A DNA stretch of 64,000 bases from Apirhabdus apintestini (lineage in GTDB: Bacteria; Pseudomonadota; Gammaproteobacteria; Enterobacterales; Enterobacteriaceae), in contig CP138906.1 in NCBI GenBank assembly GCA_033977085.1, positions 1,612,001 through 1,676,000 on the forward strand. The letters run 5' to 3'. The notes under the pieces were generated by a model. The model worked only from the letters and a program-made list of their open reading frames with translations. It made no database searches and was not told where the DNA came from. Both the position numbers and the translations under genes were made by a program. Numbering within the stretch: position 1 is the stretch's first letter; every line of letters begins with the position of its first letter. Shown here piece after piece: positions 12,738 through 21,667 of the stretch.

Positions 12738-12974
12738 TTACTTACGGTAAGAGTGAGCCTGGTTGTCCAGACGCTGGTTAGCGCGAGCCGCATCGTCTTT
12801 AGCAGCCTGAACGTCAGAACGCATAGCGTTAACGTCGTTGCTCGGCTGGTCAACTTTAGCGTTCAGAGTCTGAACGTCAGAAGACAGTTGATCGATTTTA
12901 GCGTTGCTTGAGCAACCAGCCAGCAGAGTAGAACCCAGAATTACCGCGCCCAGTACCAGTTTAGTACGATTCAT
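12738..12974 (-). CDS. lpp: Major outer-membrane (Braun) lipoprotein Lpp
   Basis: 78-aa precursor. The signal peptide ends in lipobox LLAGC, giving lipidated Cys21; the mature part is the heptad-repeat coiled coil ending SYRK, whose terminal Lys is linked to peptidoglycan. Nearly identical to enterobacterial Lpp except for Pro44 (codon at 12843-12845) where E. coli has Leu; a proline would kink the trimeric helix. The codon lies in an expected CAGCTGAGC context that is misread elsewhere in this window, so it may be an error. LdtE beside it is an L,D-transpeptidase of the same envelope system. Confidence 0.96.
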   Translation of the reverse strand: MNRTKLVLGAVILGSTLLAGCSSNAKIDQLSSDVQTLNAKVDQPSNDVNAMRSDVQAAKDDAARANQRLDNQAHSYRK

Positions 12975-13019
12975 TATAAATACCCTCTAGATTGAGTTAA
13001 TCTCCATGTAGCGTTACAA

Positions 13020-13046
13020 GTATTACACAAAGTTTTTTCGGTTGAG
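13020..13046 (-). promoter_or_regulatory. lpp promoter
   Basis: On the minus strand the segment upstream of lpp is almost base-for-base the E. coli lpp promoter: TATTCTCAAC upstream, then ACTTTGTG and TAATACT as the -10, followed by a leader with a purine-rich site (CTAGAGGGTATTTATA) before the ATG. Confidence 0.8.
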
Positions 13047-13352
13047 AATATTTTTTTGTTGGGATTAAGCTTAAATTTGACCGTTCGCTCAAAGAAGCAG
13101 CGACTTGCCTCAAAATGTTCAAAAATCAATATGAAAACCACTAATGTTAATCGGATTCATCTTAACTTTTCGGGCGTTAAATAGCCAATTCCGATTGGCG
13201 TTTTGTTGAATACAGGCTACAGAAAAGTAAAATGTGGCTGGAACTGGATGACCGGAAAGCGGCTTTTTCTTAACGCGTGTTAATAAATACTCTGACCGGA
13301 GCGCTCGCTAAAGCTATGCGGGATCGGGATATAGTACCAGGCATTCATATTG

Positions 13353-13377
13353 AAAAGGCGCCCGATTGAGCGCCTTA
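13353..13377 (-). terminator. pykF terminator
   Basis: Inverted repeat AAGGCGC/GCGCCTT followed by TT on the minus strand just beyond the pykF stop. Confidence 0.7.
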
Positions 13378-13389
13378 ACAGTGTAAAAA

Positions 13390-14801
13390 TTACAGTACGT
13401 GTACCGATGACGTGTTAGTTGTACCACTTGGTACCAGCGCGCCTGAAACCATTACTACTACGTCGCCTTTGTGCGCCAGCCCGCTCTCCAGCGCCGCAGC
13501 CTTACCTAAATGATAAAAATCGTCGGTCGAGGCGATTTTTTCACCAGCAGAGGAACAACGCCTTTGCTAAGCAGCAATTGACGACAGGTGATTTCATTCG
13601 TCGTCAGCGCTAAAATTGTGGCATTAGGGAAGTATTTGCGTACGGATTTCGCTGACTTGCCTCCTTCAGTGGCAACAACGATAAGCGGTGCTTCCAGTTT
13701 TTCCGCCGTTTCAACCGCGCCGCGGCAAACAGCCTCGGTGATGCGCATTTTACGTCCGTCGTGGTTATACTCAAGGCGGCTGCTCATGACTCGATCGGTA
13801 CGTTCGCAAATCGTTGCCATAATTGACACAGATTCCAGCGGATATTTCCCTTTGGCAGACTCTCCGGAAAGCATCACGGCATCGGTACCGTCTAAAATGG
13901 CATTCGCGACATCGCCGGCTTCAGCGCGCGTTGGGCGCGGGTTTTTAATCATCGAATCCAGCATCTGCGTAGCGGTAATCACGATTTTGCGGGCGCGAAC
14001 GCATTTTTCAATCATCATTTTCTGCGCGAAGATAACTTCTTCAACGGGGATTTCTACACCAAGGTCGCCGCGGGCCACCATAATACCATCCGACGCTTCC
14101 AGAATTTCGTCGAAATTATTAAGACCTTCCTGGTTTTCGATTTTGGAAATGATTTTAATATGTTCGCCGCCGTGGGCTTTCAGATGTTCGCGTATTTCAA
14201 CTACATCAGAGCGTTTACGAATAAAGGATGCGGCAACAAAATCGACGCCCTGCTCACAGCCAAAAATTAAGTCTTTTTTATCCTTTTCTGCCAGGGCGGG
14301 CAAAGCAATCGAGACGCCGGGTAAATTTACCCCTTTATTTTCGCCAAGATCGCCATTGTTAAGTACTTTACAAGTGACGTTATTGCCTTCTATAGACGTC
14401 ACTTCCATCCCAATCAGTCCATCATCCACAAGAACCGTATTACCGATAGAGAGATCGCTGGTTAGCCCTTCATAAGTAACGGCAACTTTCTCTGTGTTAC
14501 CCACTACTGATTTATCGGTGGTGAAGGTGAAGGTTTGTCCCGCTTTTAGCGACACATCTTTACCACCTTCCAGCTTCATTGTCCGTATTTCCGGTCCTTT
14601 AGTGTCGAGAAGTATCGCTGCATTATGTCCTGTGTTAGCCACTACGTTGCGCAGATTTTTTATGCGCTGGCCATGTTCTTCATAGTCCCCGTGAGAGAAG
14701 TTTAAACGCATGACATTCATGCCTGCGTCGAGCAGCCGGGTTAACATCTCTTCGGATTCGGTTTTCGGACCAATGGTGCAAACAATTTTCGTCTTTTTCA
14801 T
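13390..14801 (-). CDS. pykF: Pyruvate kinase I (one frameshift as read)
   Basis: Converts phosphoenolpyruvate and ADP to pyruvate and ATP. The start MKKTKIVCTIGPKTES and the family segments MRLNFSHGDYEEH, MVARGDLGVEIP, QKMMIEKC and ATQMLDSMIKNPRPTRAEAGDVANAILDG (metal, substrate and active-site regions) are intact. At 13536-13541 the run is one A short; beyond it the C-terminus continues as STDDF...SGALVPSGTTNTSSVHVL, giving 470 aa, exactly the E. coli length. The shift is probably a sequencing error. The longer in-frame extension upstream of 14801 is not family sequence. Confidence 0.94.
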
Positions 14802-16127
14802 GACAGTCTTAATCTTTAGTTGTGAAGGATGAGGAAGGGTAGCGCCGATTCGCCCAGACATTGCCGCGACGCCAGAATCTGTGTTGCGTGGGGGATGAAT
14901 GCCACACACTCAAGGATAGGTGACATAAATAAAGCGTGCAGAAGAATATGTTCATCAATTTAGAAGATAATGAACAATATCGTCGCTGCGTTGAGTGCGT
15001 GCTGTTCAATATGCTGAAACCATTCAAGTTCACACTTTGCGTAGTATACGCCAATTTTAACGAGAAAAGGAATGGAAAACCACCCGCGTGCAAAGTACTG
15101 CGCTCTTGCTCTCATACTGACATGTATATGAAAAATAAACTGACACAGATAAATCCCCCGTGAATGCAGCAGCCTATAAGTCAAGGGCCTAAGAAGAGGG
15201 GATATATGCGTTAGGTGAATCATTTTTTTATGTCTTTTTCTGTGAAAATATACGGGTAGGCGGCATTGTTAGTGCGAATTTTTGTTTAAAAACTAACAAT
15301 AGCCATGGCCTTCTTCAGAGTAAGGGGAAATATAAAAGTTCTTGCATAATGAAGATTCAAACATCTTGTCGTGGCAATCAATCCTCTGTATTTTAAGGCC
15401 ATAAAGTTTTCGATAGAGCATTTAACCTAATTATCGATTATTATCGCTCTACATATCAGGATCCCGAGTTGTAAGTTTATTCACTATATCTAATATTCAG
15501 ATTATTTGAAATCAACCTAAGAATGACGCCCGGTTTTCTATTAGTGTAGTTTTCGAGAAAATCGTATAATTTGTACTTTGCTTACTCTAATCGCATTAGC
15601 GTCGCTATGAGTTGACGGGAGTAGATGCCTGCGCAACCCTTGCTTTAAGGGATTTTAAGACTCCTTACGTTAGAGGTGGTAATTTATTTATTAATATCAA
15701 TAAGTTGCTTGGTTATTAAATGGTTTGATATTAGCCTGATCTTCCTGAAGTGGCGGATAAGGCTTATCCATGTAAAAATGCATATAGGTATTATCTGTAT
15801 AACGCTGGCAGTTATCTGCAAATAATCATTGATGCTTGCATTAAAAATGATGTATTCCTTTACCTGATATAACATTCTTTGGCGAAATATCTGAAATAGT
15901 AGCAGGGCTGCAGTTTGGTGACATAGCGTGCGTATAACAATATGTTTAAGTTATTGTCTGATAGGGTGTAATGTTCTTACTAAAAATAATAAGAATTTTC
16001 TCGGCTAATTTGCGACGTTATTGATATATGTCTGGTGCAAGGTAGACTGTGAATAATCTTGTAAATCCTGCACTAATCAATATTTTCAGATTTCGCGTCA
16101 TATTCATTTCGGGAATATATTTAGCAG
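14802..16127. other. 1.3-kb AT-rich accessory region without recognisable genes
   Basis: Begins with the pykF promoter region and becomes strongly AT-rich (about 15200-16120). Open frames are short and have no recognisable products. Base composition differs from the flanking core genes, as expected of acquired DNA. Confidence 0.5.
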
Positions 16128-16325
16128 GTGATGATTTTTCGCAAGGAGCAAAGGCACAGCGCGATGGTAATTTACGCTACTCATTACAATAACCTTTATT
16201 CAGAACGTGTCAGTTCGGTAGCGACGGCCTTAGTGTATACAAAGCGTTCAGACGAAGGGCGGGCAGATTCGGCTCGGCCTGGTTTCTTATTTCTTGTCGG
16301 TCGGGCGGCTGTTATCTATGGATAA
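16128..16325 (+). CDS. Unrecognised small ORF upstream of tssL
   Basis: 65-codon frame (MMIFRKEQRHSAM...) whose stop overlaps the tssL start (ATGGATAA, 16318-16325), an arrangement seen in operons. An AGG-type site lies ahead of the ATG. The sequence resembles nothing I know; it could be the altered end of a lost upstream T6SS gene or a chance frame. Confidence 0.3.
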   Translation: MMIFRKEQRHSAMVIYATHYNNLYSERVSSVATALVYTKRSDEGRADSARPGFLFLVGRAAVIYG

Positions 16326-16963
16326 TCAGATGCCCAACATCGATCGCCTGTTCTGGCCGCTGTGGTTGATGGTCAGCCAGCTTCGAAATGGTCAGGTGAT
16401 TGAAAACGGAGATGCTTTGTATCAGCGAGCCTGCCTGTGGATTGAGGAGGGCAGGACCCGACTGACCGAAGCCGGCGTTAGTAAAGGTAGCGTTGAGCGA
16501 ATGATTTATACCCTTTGTATTTTATTGGATGAGAGCGTCCTTAGCCGTAAACACTTCGACAGTGGCACTGAGAGGTGGCGGCGAGCACCGCTTCAGGTCA
16601 GATTTTTTAGCACGCTGTATGCCGGAGAAGCGCTGTGGGAGCGTATTAAAAAGAGCCGCATACACCGCAGCCGGATGTCGCTTTTTTAACCTGTTTTGCA
16701 CGCGCGCTGGCGCTGGGATTTGTAGGGAATTACCGCGAGAGAGGCGATGAACGTCGTGAAGATGTAATTAAAGCACTCAGCGAACATGTTTCCCTTTTGC
16801 AATGGCTACTTCACTGCCGGAAATGCGAAAACCTCAGCGTGTGCGTACCGGTAGGATACTTTGGTGGGGGGATGGCTTTTGGGCGGGGTTGTTATCACAG
16901 GCTCCTGGCTTTTTTACATCAATGCTGCAGCAGTTGGTGTCACAATTCACAGGATTGAAGTAA
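16318..16963 (+). CDS. tssL: Type VI secretion protein TssL/DotU (frameshifted)
   Basis: DotU-type protein of the T6SS membrane complex. Seen: PLWLMVSQLRNG, AGVSKGSVERMIYTLCILLDESVLS (typical DotU ALDE-like segment), FFSTLYAGEALWERI, then in other frames FARALALGFVGNYRERG, a hydrophobic helix GWLLGGVVITGSWLF (the C-terminal membrane anchor) and LQQLVSQFTGLK before a TAA that abuts the next ATG. Breaks near 16648 (A run), 16797, 16868 (G run) and 16908 (T run, two bases) are consistent with homopolymer loss. No other T6SS membrane or sheath gene is nearby. Confidence 0.75.
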
Positions 16964-18667
16964 ATGCGAGCGGTGGGTCGGGTTTGGCCGGGGCTATTGA
17001 GTTTAATACTGGCGCTTTGCTTATTATGGCTTTTTATGCCATTAACCTGGCGGTCGCGAGTATTTTTAAGTGCACTTATTTTAGCGAGCACGTTTGGGTA
17101 TACCCTGTGGTATTGGCTACGATTACACCGGCATTATGAAGCTGTTTCTGACATAGAAGAAAAACATTTCCCACCGGATTCTTACGCGGGTGCGGTGGTT
17201 TTAGTCTGTGGGGATAGCGCTCTTTTATTTGGTAACGCTCACTCACATGAGACGGCGCAGGGCTGGTATTTACATATACGCACCCCTGAAATGCTGCTAT
17301 TGACCGTCCAGCGTTTGGCGCTGTCGCGGCCTGCGCTGCTGTGGCGAGTATCAGTAATGATTGCGGCGATACCTGAGTGCCACCGCGACGGTGAGCGCTA
17401 TATGCAAACTATTCGACGCTGGCATCGCGCAATCTCACAGTGTCACAACTGGTTACCCGACACACCGCCCGTTTGGGGCTGCTGCTATCTAAATCCTCCT
17501 GATATTGAATATTGCAGCGACAGGCGCTGGTTCACATTGCACTATGAGCGGCAGGAGATGCATATCTGGAACGATAATCAGGGCAATATTTCTCTTCAGG
17601 ACTGGAGTGCTCAACCCATCTCTCGGCAGTCTCGTTTTAGCCAGGCGCTGTGGTTGAATAATGGGTTACGTTGGGCGGAGCGGAGAATATTTTCCGTGTT
17701 AAAAAATGAGGGGCAAAATACCAATAATCTGGTGCCTGTTCTCTGGACCTGGCATTTGTCTCCTTTTGTGGCGTTACTTGATAATGACTGGCAGCGAGAA
17801 GTAGCCGCAATTACATCATTAACGCCAAATTTGCCCGATACCGAACGGAAAATGTTACCGTTTCCCGATGCGCTATTGCCTCTGTTGCCCCAAAATTCAG
17901 GGCTTTCTTTTATTGAACGGCAGTGCAGTATGGCCGGTATTATACTCGTCAGTTTTATACTACTGGCGATGTTGACCTCTTTTATAAATAACCAGCGTCT
18001 GGTGCAACATATATATCAGCATCTCTTGGTTTATCAGCGACTAAGCGGCACGCCGTCTCAGCCCAATTTATCTGTACAGAAACAGTTGCAGAGTGATATA
18101 CGCATACTTGAGTCCTGGCAGCGGGAAGGTGTGCCCGTGAAATATGCACTGGGTATGTATCAGGGAGATAAACTTTTACCCATCTTACGTCTTGCCGTTA
18201 AACGCTGGGCATCATCGCCGCCCGTTCAGGCTGAGCCTAAAAGAGTACGCTTAAGCGGGATGGCGCTATTTGAGGCAGGTAAAACCGAGCCGAAATCGGG
18301 TTCAGCCAGTATTCTTAACGATGCGCTGTTTGATATTAAGGCGCGTAAAGGGTGGCTTATTGTAGTGTCAGGGTATACGGATAATACTGGAAATGAACGC
18401 CTTAATCAGTTGCTCTCACTTCGGCGCGCAAGGGCTGTGCGCGACTGGATGATATCCAATAGTAATATTCCCGCCTCGTGTTTTGCCGCTCAGGGTCTAG
18501 GCTCGGCGAGCCCAATAGCGTCGAATGACTCAGCGGCGGGGCGTGCTGAAAATCGACGTATAGAGATTACGTTAATACGCCAGACGGGTGCCTGCCAGAC
18601 TATAGGTGCAGAGCAGGGAAGTGAAGAGAAAATGAACCCATCGCTGCTACAGATCAATCACGCTTAA
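16964..18667 (+). CDS. T6SS-associated OmpA-domain membrane protein
   Basis: 567-aa intact frame starting immediately after tssL (TAA then ATG). Two N-terminal membrane helices (about residues 8-50: LLSLILALCLLWLFM and VFLSALILASTFGYTLWYW), a large middle domain, another helix near residue 330 (GIILVSFILLAMLTSF), and a C-terminal OmpA-like peptidoglycan-binding domain (about 440-550: VVSGYTDNTG, LSLRRARAVRDWM, AENRRIEI). In enterobacterial T6SS clusters such proteins sit directly after a DotU-type tssL and anchor the complex to the cell wall. Hcp, TssB/C, ClpV and VgrG are absent here. Confidence 0.8.
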   Translation: MRAVGRVWPGLLSLILALCLLWLFMPLTWRSRVFLSALILASTFGYTLWYWLRLHRHYEAVSDIEEKHFPPDSYAGAVVLVCGDSALLFGNAHSHETAQGWYLHIRTPEMLLLTVQRLALSRPALLWRVSVMIAAIPECHRDGERYMQTIRRWHRAISQCHNWLPDTPPVWGCCYLNPPDIEYCSDRRWFTLHYERQEMHIWNDNQGNISLQDWSAQPISRQSRFSQALWLNNGLRWAERRIFSVLKNEGQNTNNLVPVLWTWHLSPFVALLDNDWQREVAAITSLTPNLPDTERKMLPFPDALLPLLPQNSGLSFIERQCSMAGIILVSFILLAMLTSFINNQRLVQHIYQHLLVYQRLSGTPSQPNLSVQKQLQSDIRILESWQREGVPVKYALGMYQGDKLLPILRLAVKRWASSPPVQAEPKRVRLSGMALFEAGKTEPKSGSASILNDALFDIKARKGWLIVVSGYTDNTGNERLNQLLSLRRARAVRDWMISNSNIPASCFAAQGLGSASPIASNDSAAGRAENRRIEITLIRQTGACQTIGAEQGSEEKMNPSLLQINHA

Positions 18668-18882
18668 ATGATTTTCTAAGCTCTGTACACTAACTGACAG
18701 TTCAGGAGGAGCTCGAACTCATTGAGTCCATCATTGCCAGCCAGATAGTCGGTGTGATTAAAGAAAGCATATAGTCGGCACGTGGGCAATATGAACCTGC
18801 GCTGTTTTTTTAAGGTAGCGTAGAAAAATGAGATTGTCAGGGTGCATATTGAGACATGAGCGGTATTAACCGCTATAAGAAA
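18668..18882. other. Intergenic region, no gene seen
   Basis: Between the OmpA-domain gene and the tRNA pair, the point where the T6SS fragment stops. No continuation of a T6SS gene could be read. Confidence 0.45.
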
Positions 18883-18959
18883 TGGTGCGTCCGAGTGGAC
18901 TCGAACCACCGACCCCCACCATGTCAAGGTGGTGCTCTAACCAACTGAGCTACGGACGC
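18883..18959 (-). tRNA. valW: tRNA-Val (GAC)
   Basis: 77-nt tRNA with encoded CCA, anticodon GAC in loop TTGACAT, acceptor GCGTCCG paired with CGGACGC. Matches E. coli valW in sequence and order. Confidence 0.97.
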
Positions 18960-18962
18960 ACA

Positions 18963-19039
18963 TGGTGCGTTCAATTGGACTCGAACCAACGACCCCCACC
19001 ATGTCAAGGTGGTGCTCTAACCAACTGAGCTATGAACGC
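18963..19039 (-). tRNA. valV: tRNA-Val (GAC)
   Basis: 77-nt tRNA with encoded CCA and anticodon GAC; differs from its tandem partner mainly in the acceptor and T-stem pairs (GCGTTCA...TGAACGC). The pair is separated by 3 nt and is probably one transcript. Confidence 0.97.
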
Positions 19040-19191
19040 ATTGCCGCCGATGGCAGCGGGACGAATATTAACGACACACAGAGCGCCTGGCAAGGGAAAA
19101 TTCGCTGTTTTATCTCTTATTTCGCGTGACTGCTGGGCTTATGAGCAGTCTGCTAGCAAAACTAGTCGCGCGAGTTATTGGATGCAAGGGA

Positions 19192-19234
19192 TAGCCATTT
19201 AACGACGGGTGATAATGAAGTCGTTAAATGGCTA
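19192..19234. repeat. Perfect 15-bp inverted repeat
   Basis: TAGCCATTTAACGAC and GTCGTTAAATGGCTA around a 13-nt loop, 15 bp from a second hairpin. Possible terminator or RNA-processing structure between mdtK and valV. Confidence 0.7.
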
Positions 19235-19248
19235 CCTGAATAAGTAAG

Positions 19249-19275
19249 ACCCACCGTTTAATAAAAACGGTGGGT
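19249..19275 (-). terminator. Hairpin after mdtK
   Basis: Perfect 11-bp stem ACCCACCGTTT/AAACGGTGGGT just beyond the mdtK stop; only a modest U-rich tail on the minus strand, so a terminator role is likely but not certain. Confidence 0.55.
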
Positions 19276-19283
19276 AATAATAG

Positions 19284-20657
19284 CTAGCGAGCCGCGCGCT
19301 GGAGGATGGCCGTGGATGGCTGACGCTGGAGCCAGCGGATCCGCAGAGCCATCATGGCCGCTGCGGCGCTGAGTCCAATAATAAATCCGGTCCAGAATCC
19401 CGCAGGCCCCATACGCGGCACTAAAATATCGGTAAGGGCCAGAATATATCCGCTGGGTAAGCCCAGCACCCAGTAAGCCGTGAAAGTGATAAAAAGATGG
19501 CGCGCGTATCTTTGTAACCCCGCAGTACCCCGCTGCCAATTACCTGAATAGAGTCGGAAATCTGATAAAGCGCGGCCAACAGCATCAGCTCGAGCCGCCA
19601 GGTGAACTACGGCGGGGTTGTCATTATATAAAAGGGCGATTGGTTCACGCATAAGCGCTGTAAATAGAGCCGTCATCATCGCCATACCAATGCCTACGCC
19701 TATACCGGTCCAGGCGGAGATCCGCGCTTCCAGCGTAGAGCCTCGGCCAAGACAAAAACCAACCCGAATGGTAACGGCCGCACCCAGTGACATCGGGAGA
19801 ACAAACATAAGAGAGCTAAAATTCAGTGCGATTTGATGACCGGCAACATCGATAATGCCCAGCGGCGAAACCAATAGCGCGACAACGGCGAAAAGCGTTA
19901 CTTCAAAAAAGAGCGCCAGCGCTACGGGAAGGCCAAGTTGAATTAAACGATGCATCATTGGCCAGTTAGGGCGTCCAACGCGGCTGGTGTTGCGAATATC
20001 GCGCATAGACGGCGCGCGTTTAATCCAAATAAACATGCTAAAGAACATGACCCAATATACAGACCCGGTAGCCACGCCACAGCCAACGCCGCCAAGTTCA
20101 GGCATACCAAAATGGCCATAGATAAAGATATAGTTAACGGGAATATTAACTATCAGGCCTATAAAACCCATCACCATCCCCGGTTTAGTTTTTGCGAGCC
20201 CTTCGCATTGATTTCGGGCAACCTGAAAGAAAAGATAGCCGGGCGCGCCCCAAAGTAGGGCGCGTAGATAGCCTACCGCGATATCAGCCAGCTTCGGGTC
20301 GATATTGTGCATTGAGCGAATAATATAACCCGCGTTCCATAATACAATCATGATGATGAGACTAACAAAGCCGGCCAGCCAAAATCCCTGCCGCACCTGT
20401 GGCGCAATACGTTCCCGACGCCCAGAACCATTTAGTTGGGCGATGACCGGCGTCAGAGCCAGAAGTAGGCCATGCCCAAACAAAATAGCCGGCAGCCAGA
20501 TAGAAGTTCCGATGGCGACCGCCGCCATATCCGTTGCGCTGTAGCCACCGGCCATTACAGTATCCGCAAAGCCCATGGCCGTTTGCGCCACCTGAGCCAG
20601 GATAACGGGAATGGCCAACGCTAATAATTGACGCGCTTCAGCGACAAACTGTTGCAC
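19284..20657 (-). CDS. mdtK: MATE multidrug efflux pump MdtK (internal out-of-frame stretch)
   Basis: Twelve-helix inner-membrane Na+/drug antiporter (NorM family). The frame is open for 457 aa with family sequence such as LAIPVILAQVAQTAMGFADTVMAGG and GHQIALNFSSLMFVLPMS. Between about residues 354 and 387 the protein turns to non-family sequence (RADAVGRALSDF...), because an inserted base at 19591 (CAGCTG read as CAGCTCG) is cancelled by a lost T near 19497. Correcting both restores QLMLLAALYQISDSIQVIGSG. Divergent from ribE as in E. coli. Confidence 0.93.
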   Translation of the reverse strand: MQQFVAEARQLLALAIPVILAQVAQTAMGFADTVMAGGYSATDMAAVAIGTSIWLPAILFGHGLLLALTPVIAQLNGSGRRERIAPQVRQGFWLAGFVSLIIMIVLWNAGYIIRSMHNIDPKLADIAVGYLRALLWGAPGYLFFQVARNQCEGLAKTKPGMVMGFIGLIVNIPVNYIFIYGHFGMPELGGVGCGVATGSVYWVMFFSMFIWIKRAPSMRDIRNTSRVGRPNWPMMHRLIQLGLPVALALFFEVTLFAVVALLVSPLGIIDVAGHQIALNFSSLMFVLPMSLGAAVTIRVGFCLGRGSTLEARISAWTGIGVGIGMAMMTALFTALMREPIALLYNDNPAVVHLAARADAVGRALSDFRLYSGNWQRGTAGLQRYARHLFITFTAYWVLGLPSGYILALTDILVPRMGPAGFWTGFIIGLSAAAAMMALRIRWLQRQPSTAILQRAAR

Positions 20658-20862
20658 GAAACACCTTTATATTGTTGTTCTACAGGAGACAAAAAGGCCG
20701 CCGGAAGGGGCAGCCTGATAAACGCCTAAAATATAGGCTGTTTATTGTAACGAACCTGACCAATTTCGCCAGCGAAATCTAAAGCCGTAGCACGACACTG
20801 GCAACCGCCTTTTCCACCTGTTATCTTGCCCCTATCAGAGAGATGTGGGGTGAGGGTATCGC

Positions 20863-21514
20863 ATGTTTACAGGTATTGTTCAGGGCACTGCTGAAGTCGT
20901 GTCTATAAAAGAAAAAATAATTTTCGAACTCATATCATTGAGTTGCCCGATGCACTCATTCAGGGGCTGGAGACCGGCGCATCCGTTGCCCACAACGGCT
21001 GTTGCTTAACGGTGACTGAAATAACGGGTAATCGCGTTAGTTTCGATCTTATGAAAGAAACGCTGCGCATTACGAATTTAGGTGATATCCAGGTGGGCGA
21101 CCGGGTGAATATTGAGCGGGCGGCTAAATTCGGAGATGAAATTGGCGGTCATTTAGTGTCCGGGCATATTATTACCACGGCAGAAATTGTGAAGATTTTA
21201 ACCTCAGAGAATAATCGTCAGATTTGGTTTAAACCGGCCGATCTCGAACAAATGAAATATATTCTCTATAAAGGATTCATCGCCATTGATGGAATTAGCC
21301 TGACGGTAGGAGAGGTCACCCGCGGCCGTTTTTGTGTGCATTTAATCCCGGAAACATTAATACGTACTACGCTGGGAGCAAAAAACTCGGGCAGCGAGTG
21401 AACATTGAGATTGATCCGCAAACTCAGGCCATTGTGAATACCGTTGAGCGGGTACTGGAACACCGTGAGGCGCAGGTGCGGGAAGCGGCGAATAACGACG
21501 TAGTTCAGCCTTAA
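20863..21514 (+). CDS. ribE: Riboflavin synthase alpha subunit (two frameshifts as read)
   Basis: Dismutates two 6,7-dimethyl-8-ribityllumazines to riboflavin; ribC in E. coli nomenclature. Start MFTGIVQGTAEVVSI; duplicated lumazine-binding halves with ASVAHNGCCLTVTEI and GISLTVGEV. An A is missing from 20912-20917 and another from the A run near 21380; after repair the protein is about 217 aa and ends with RVNIEIDPQTQAIVNTVERVL. The gene is normally essential for riboflavin supply, which argues against real decay. No FMN riboswitch was seen upstream. Confidence 0.92.
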
Positions 21515-21667
21515 TTTTTTATCGCAAGCTGACAATATTGCAGGCCGGCATCGCGAAATGTGTTTATGACCTAAGATGCCGGGTAAGTAGAGATGCTGGC
21601 CGGAGATCCGTTTTAGTTAATATGATGGATGAGCGTTTAACGCAGGGTTATTCGCTCATCACAAAAA

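Noticed and set aside
13588..14475. 295-codon plus-strand frame opposite pykF
   Set aside because: Antisense to a well-recognised enzyme, low-complexity Ser/Ile-rich, no ribosome site.
16861..17139. Separate 92-codon membrane protein between tssL and the OmpA-domain gene
   Set aside because: Its hydrophobic stretch is the C-terminal anchor of TssL read in one of the shifted frames; the remainder overlaps the next gene.
20658..20862. FMN riboswitch ahead of ribE
   Set aside because: No RFN-element core could be recognised in the mdtK-ribE gap.
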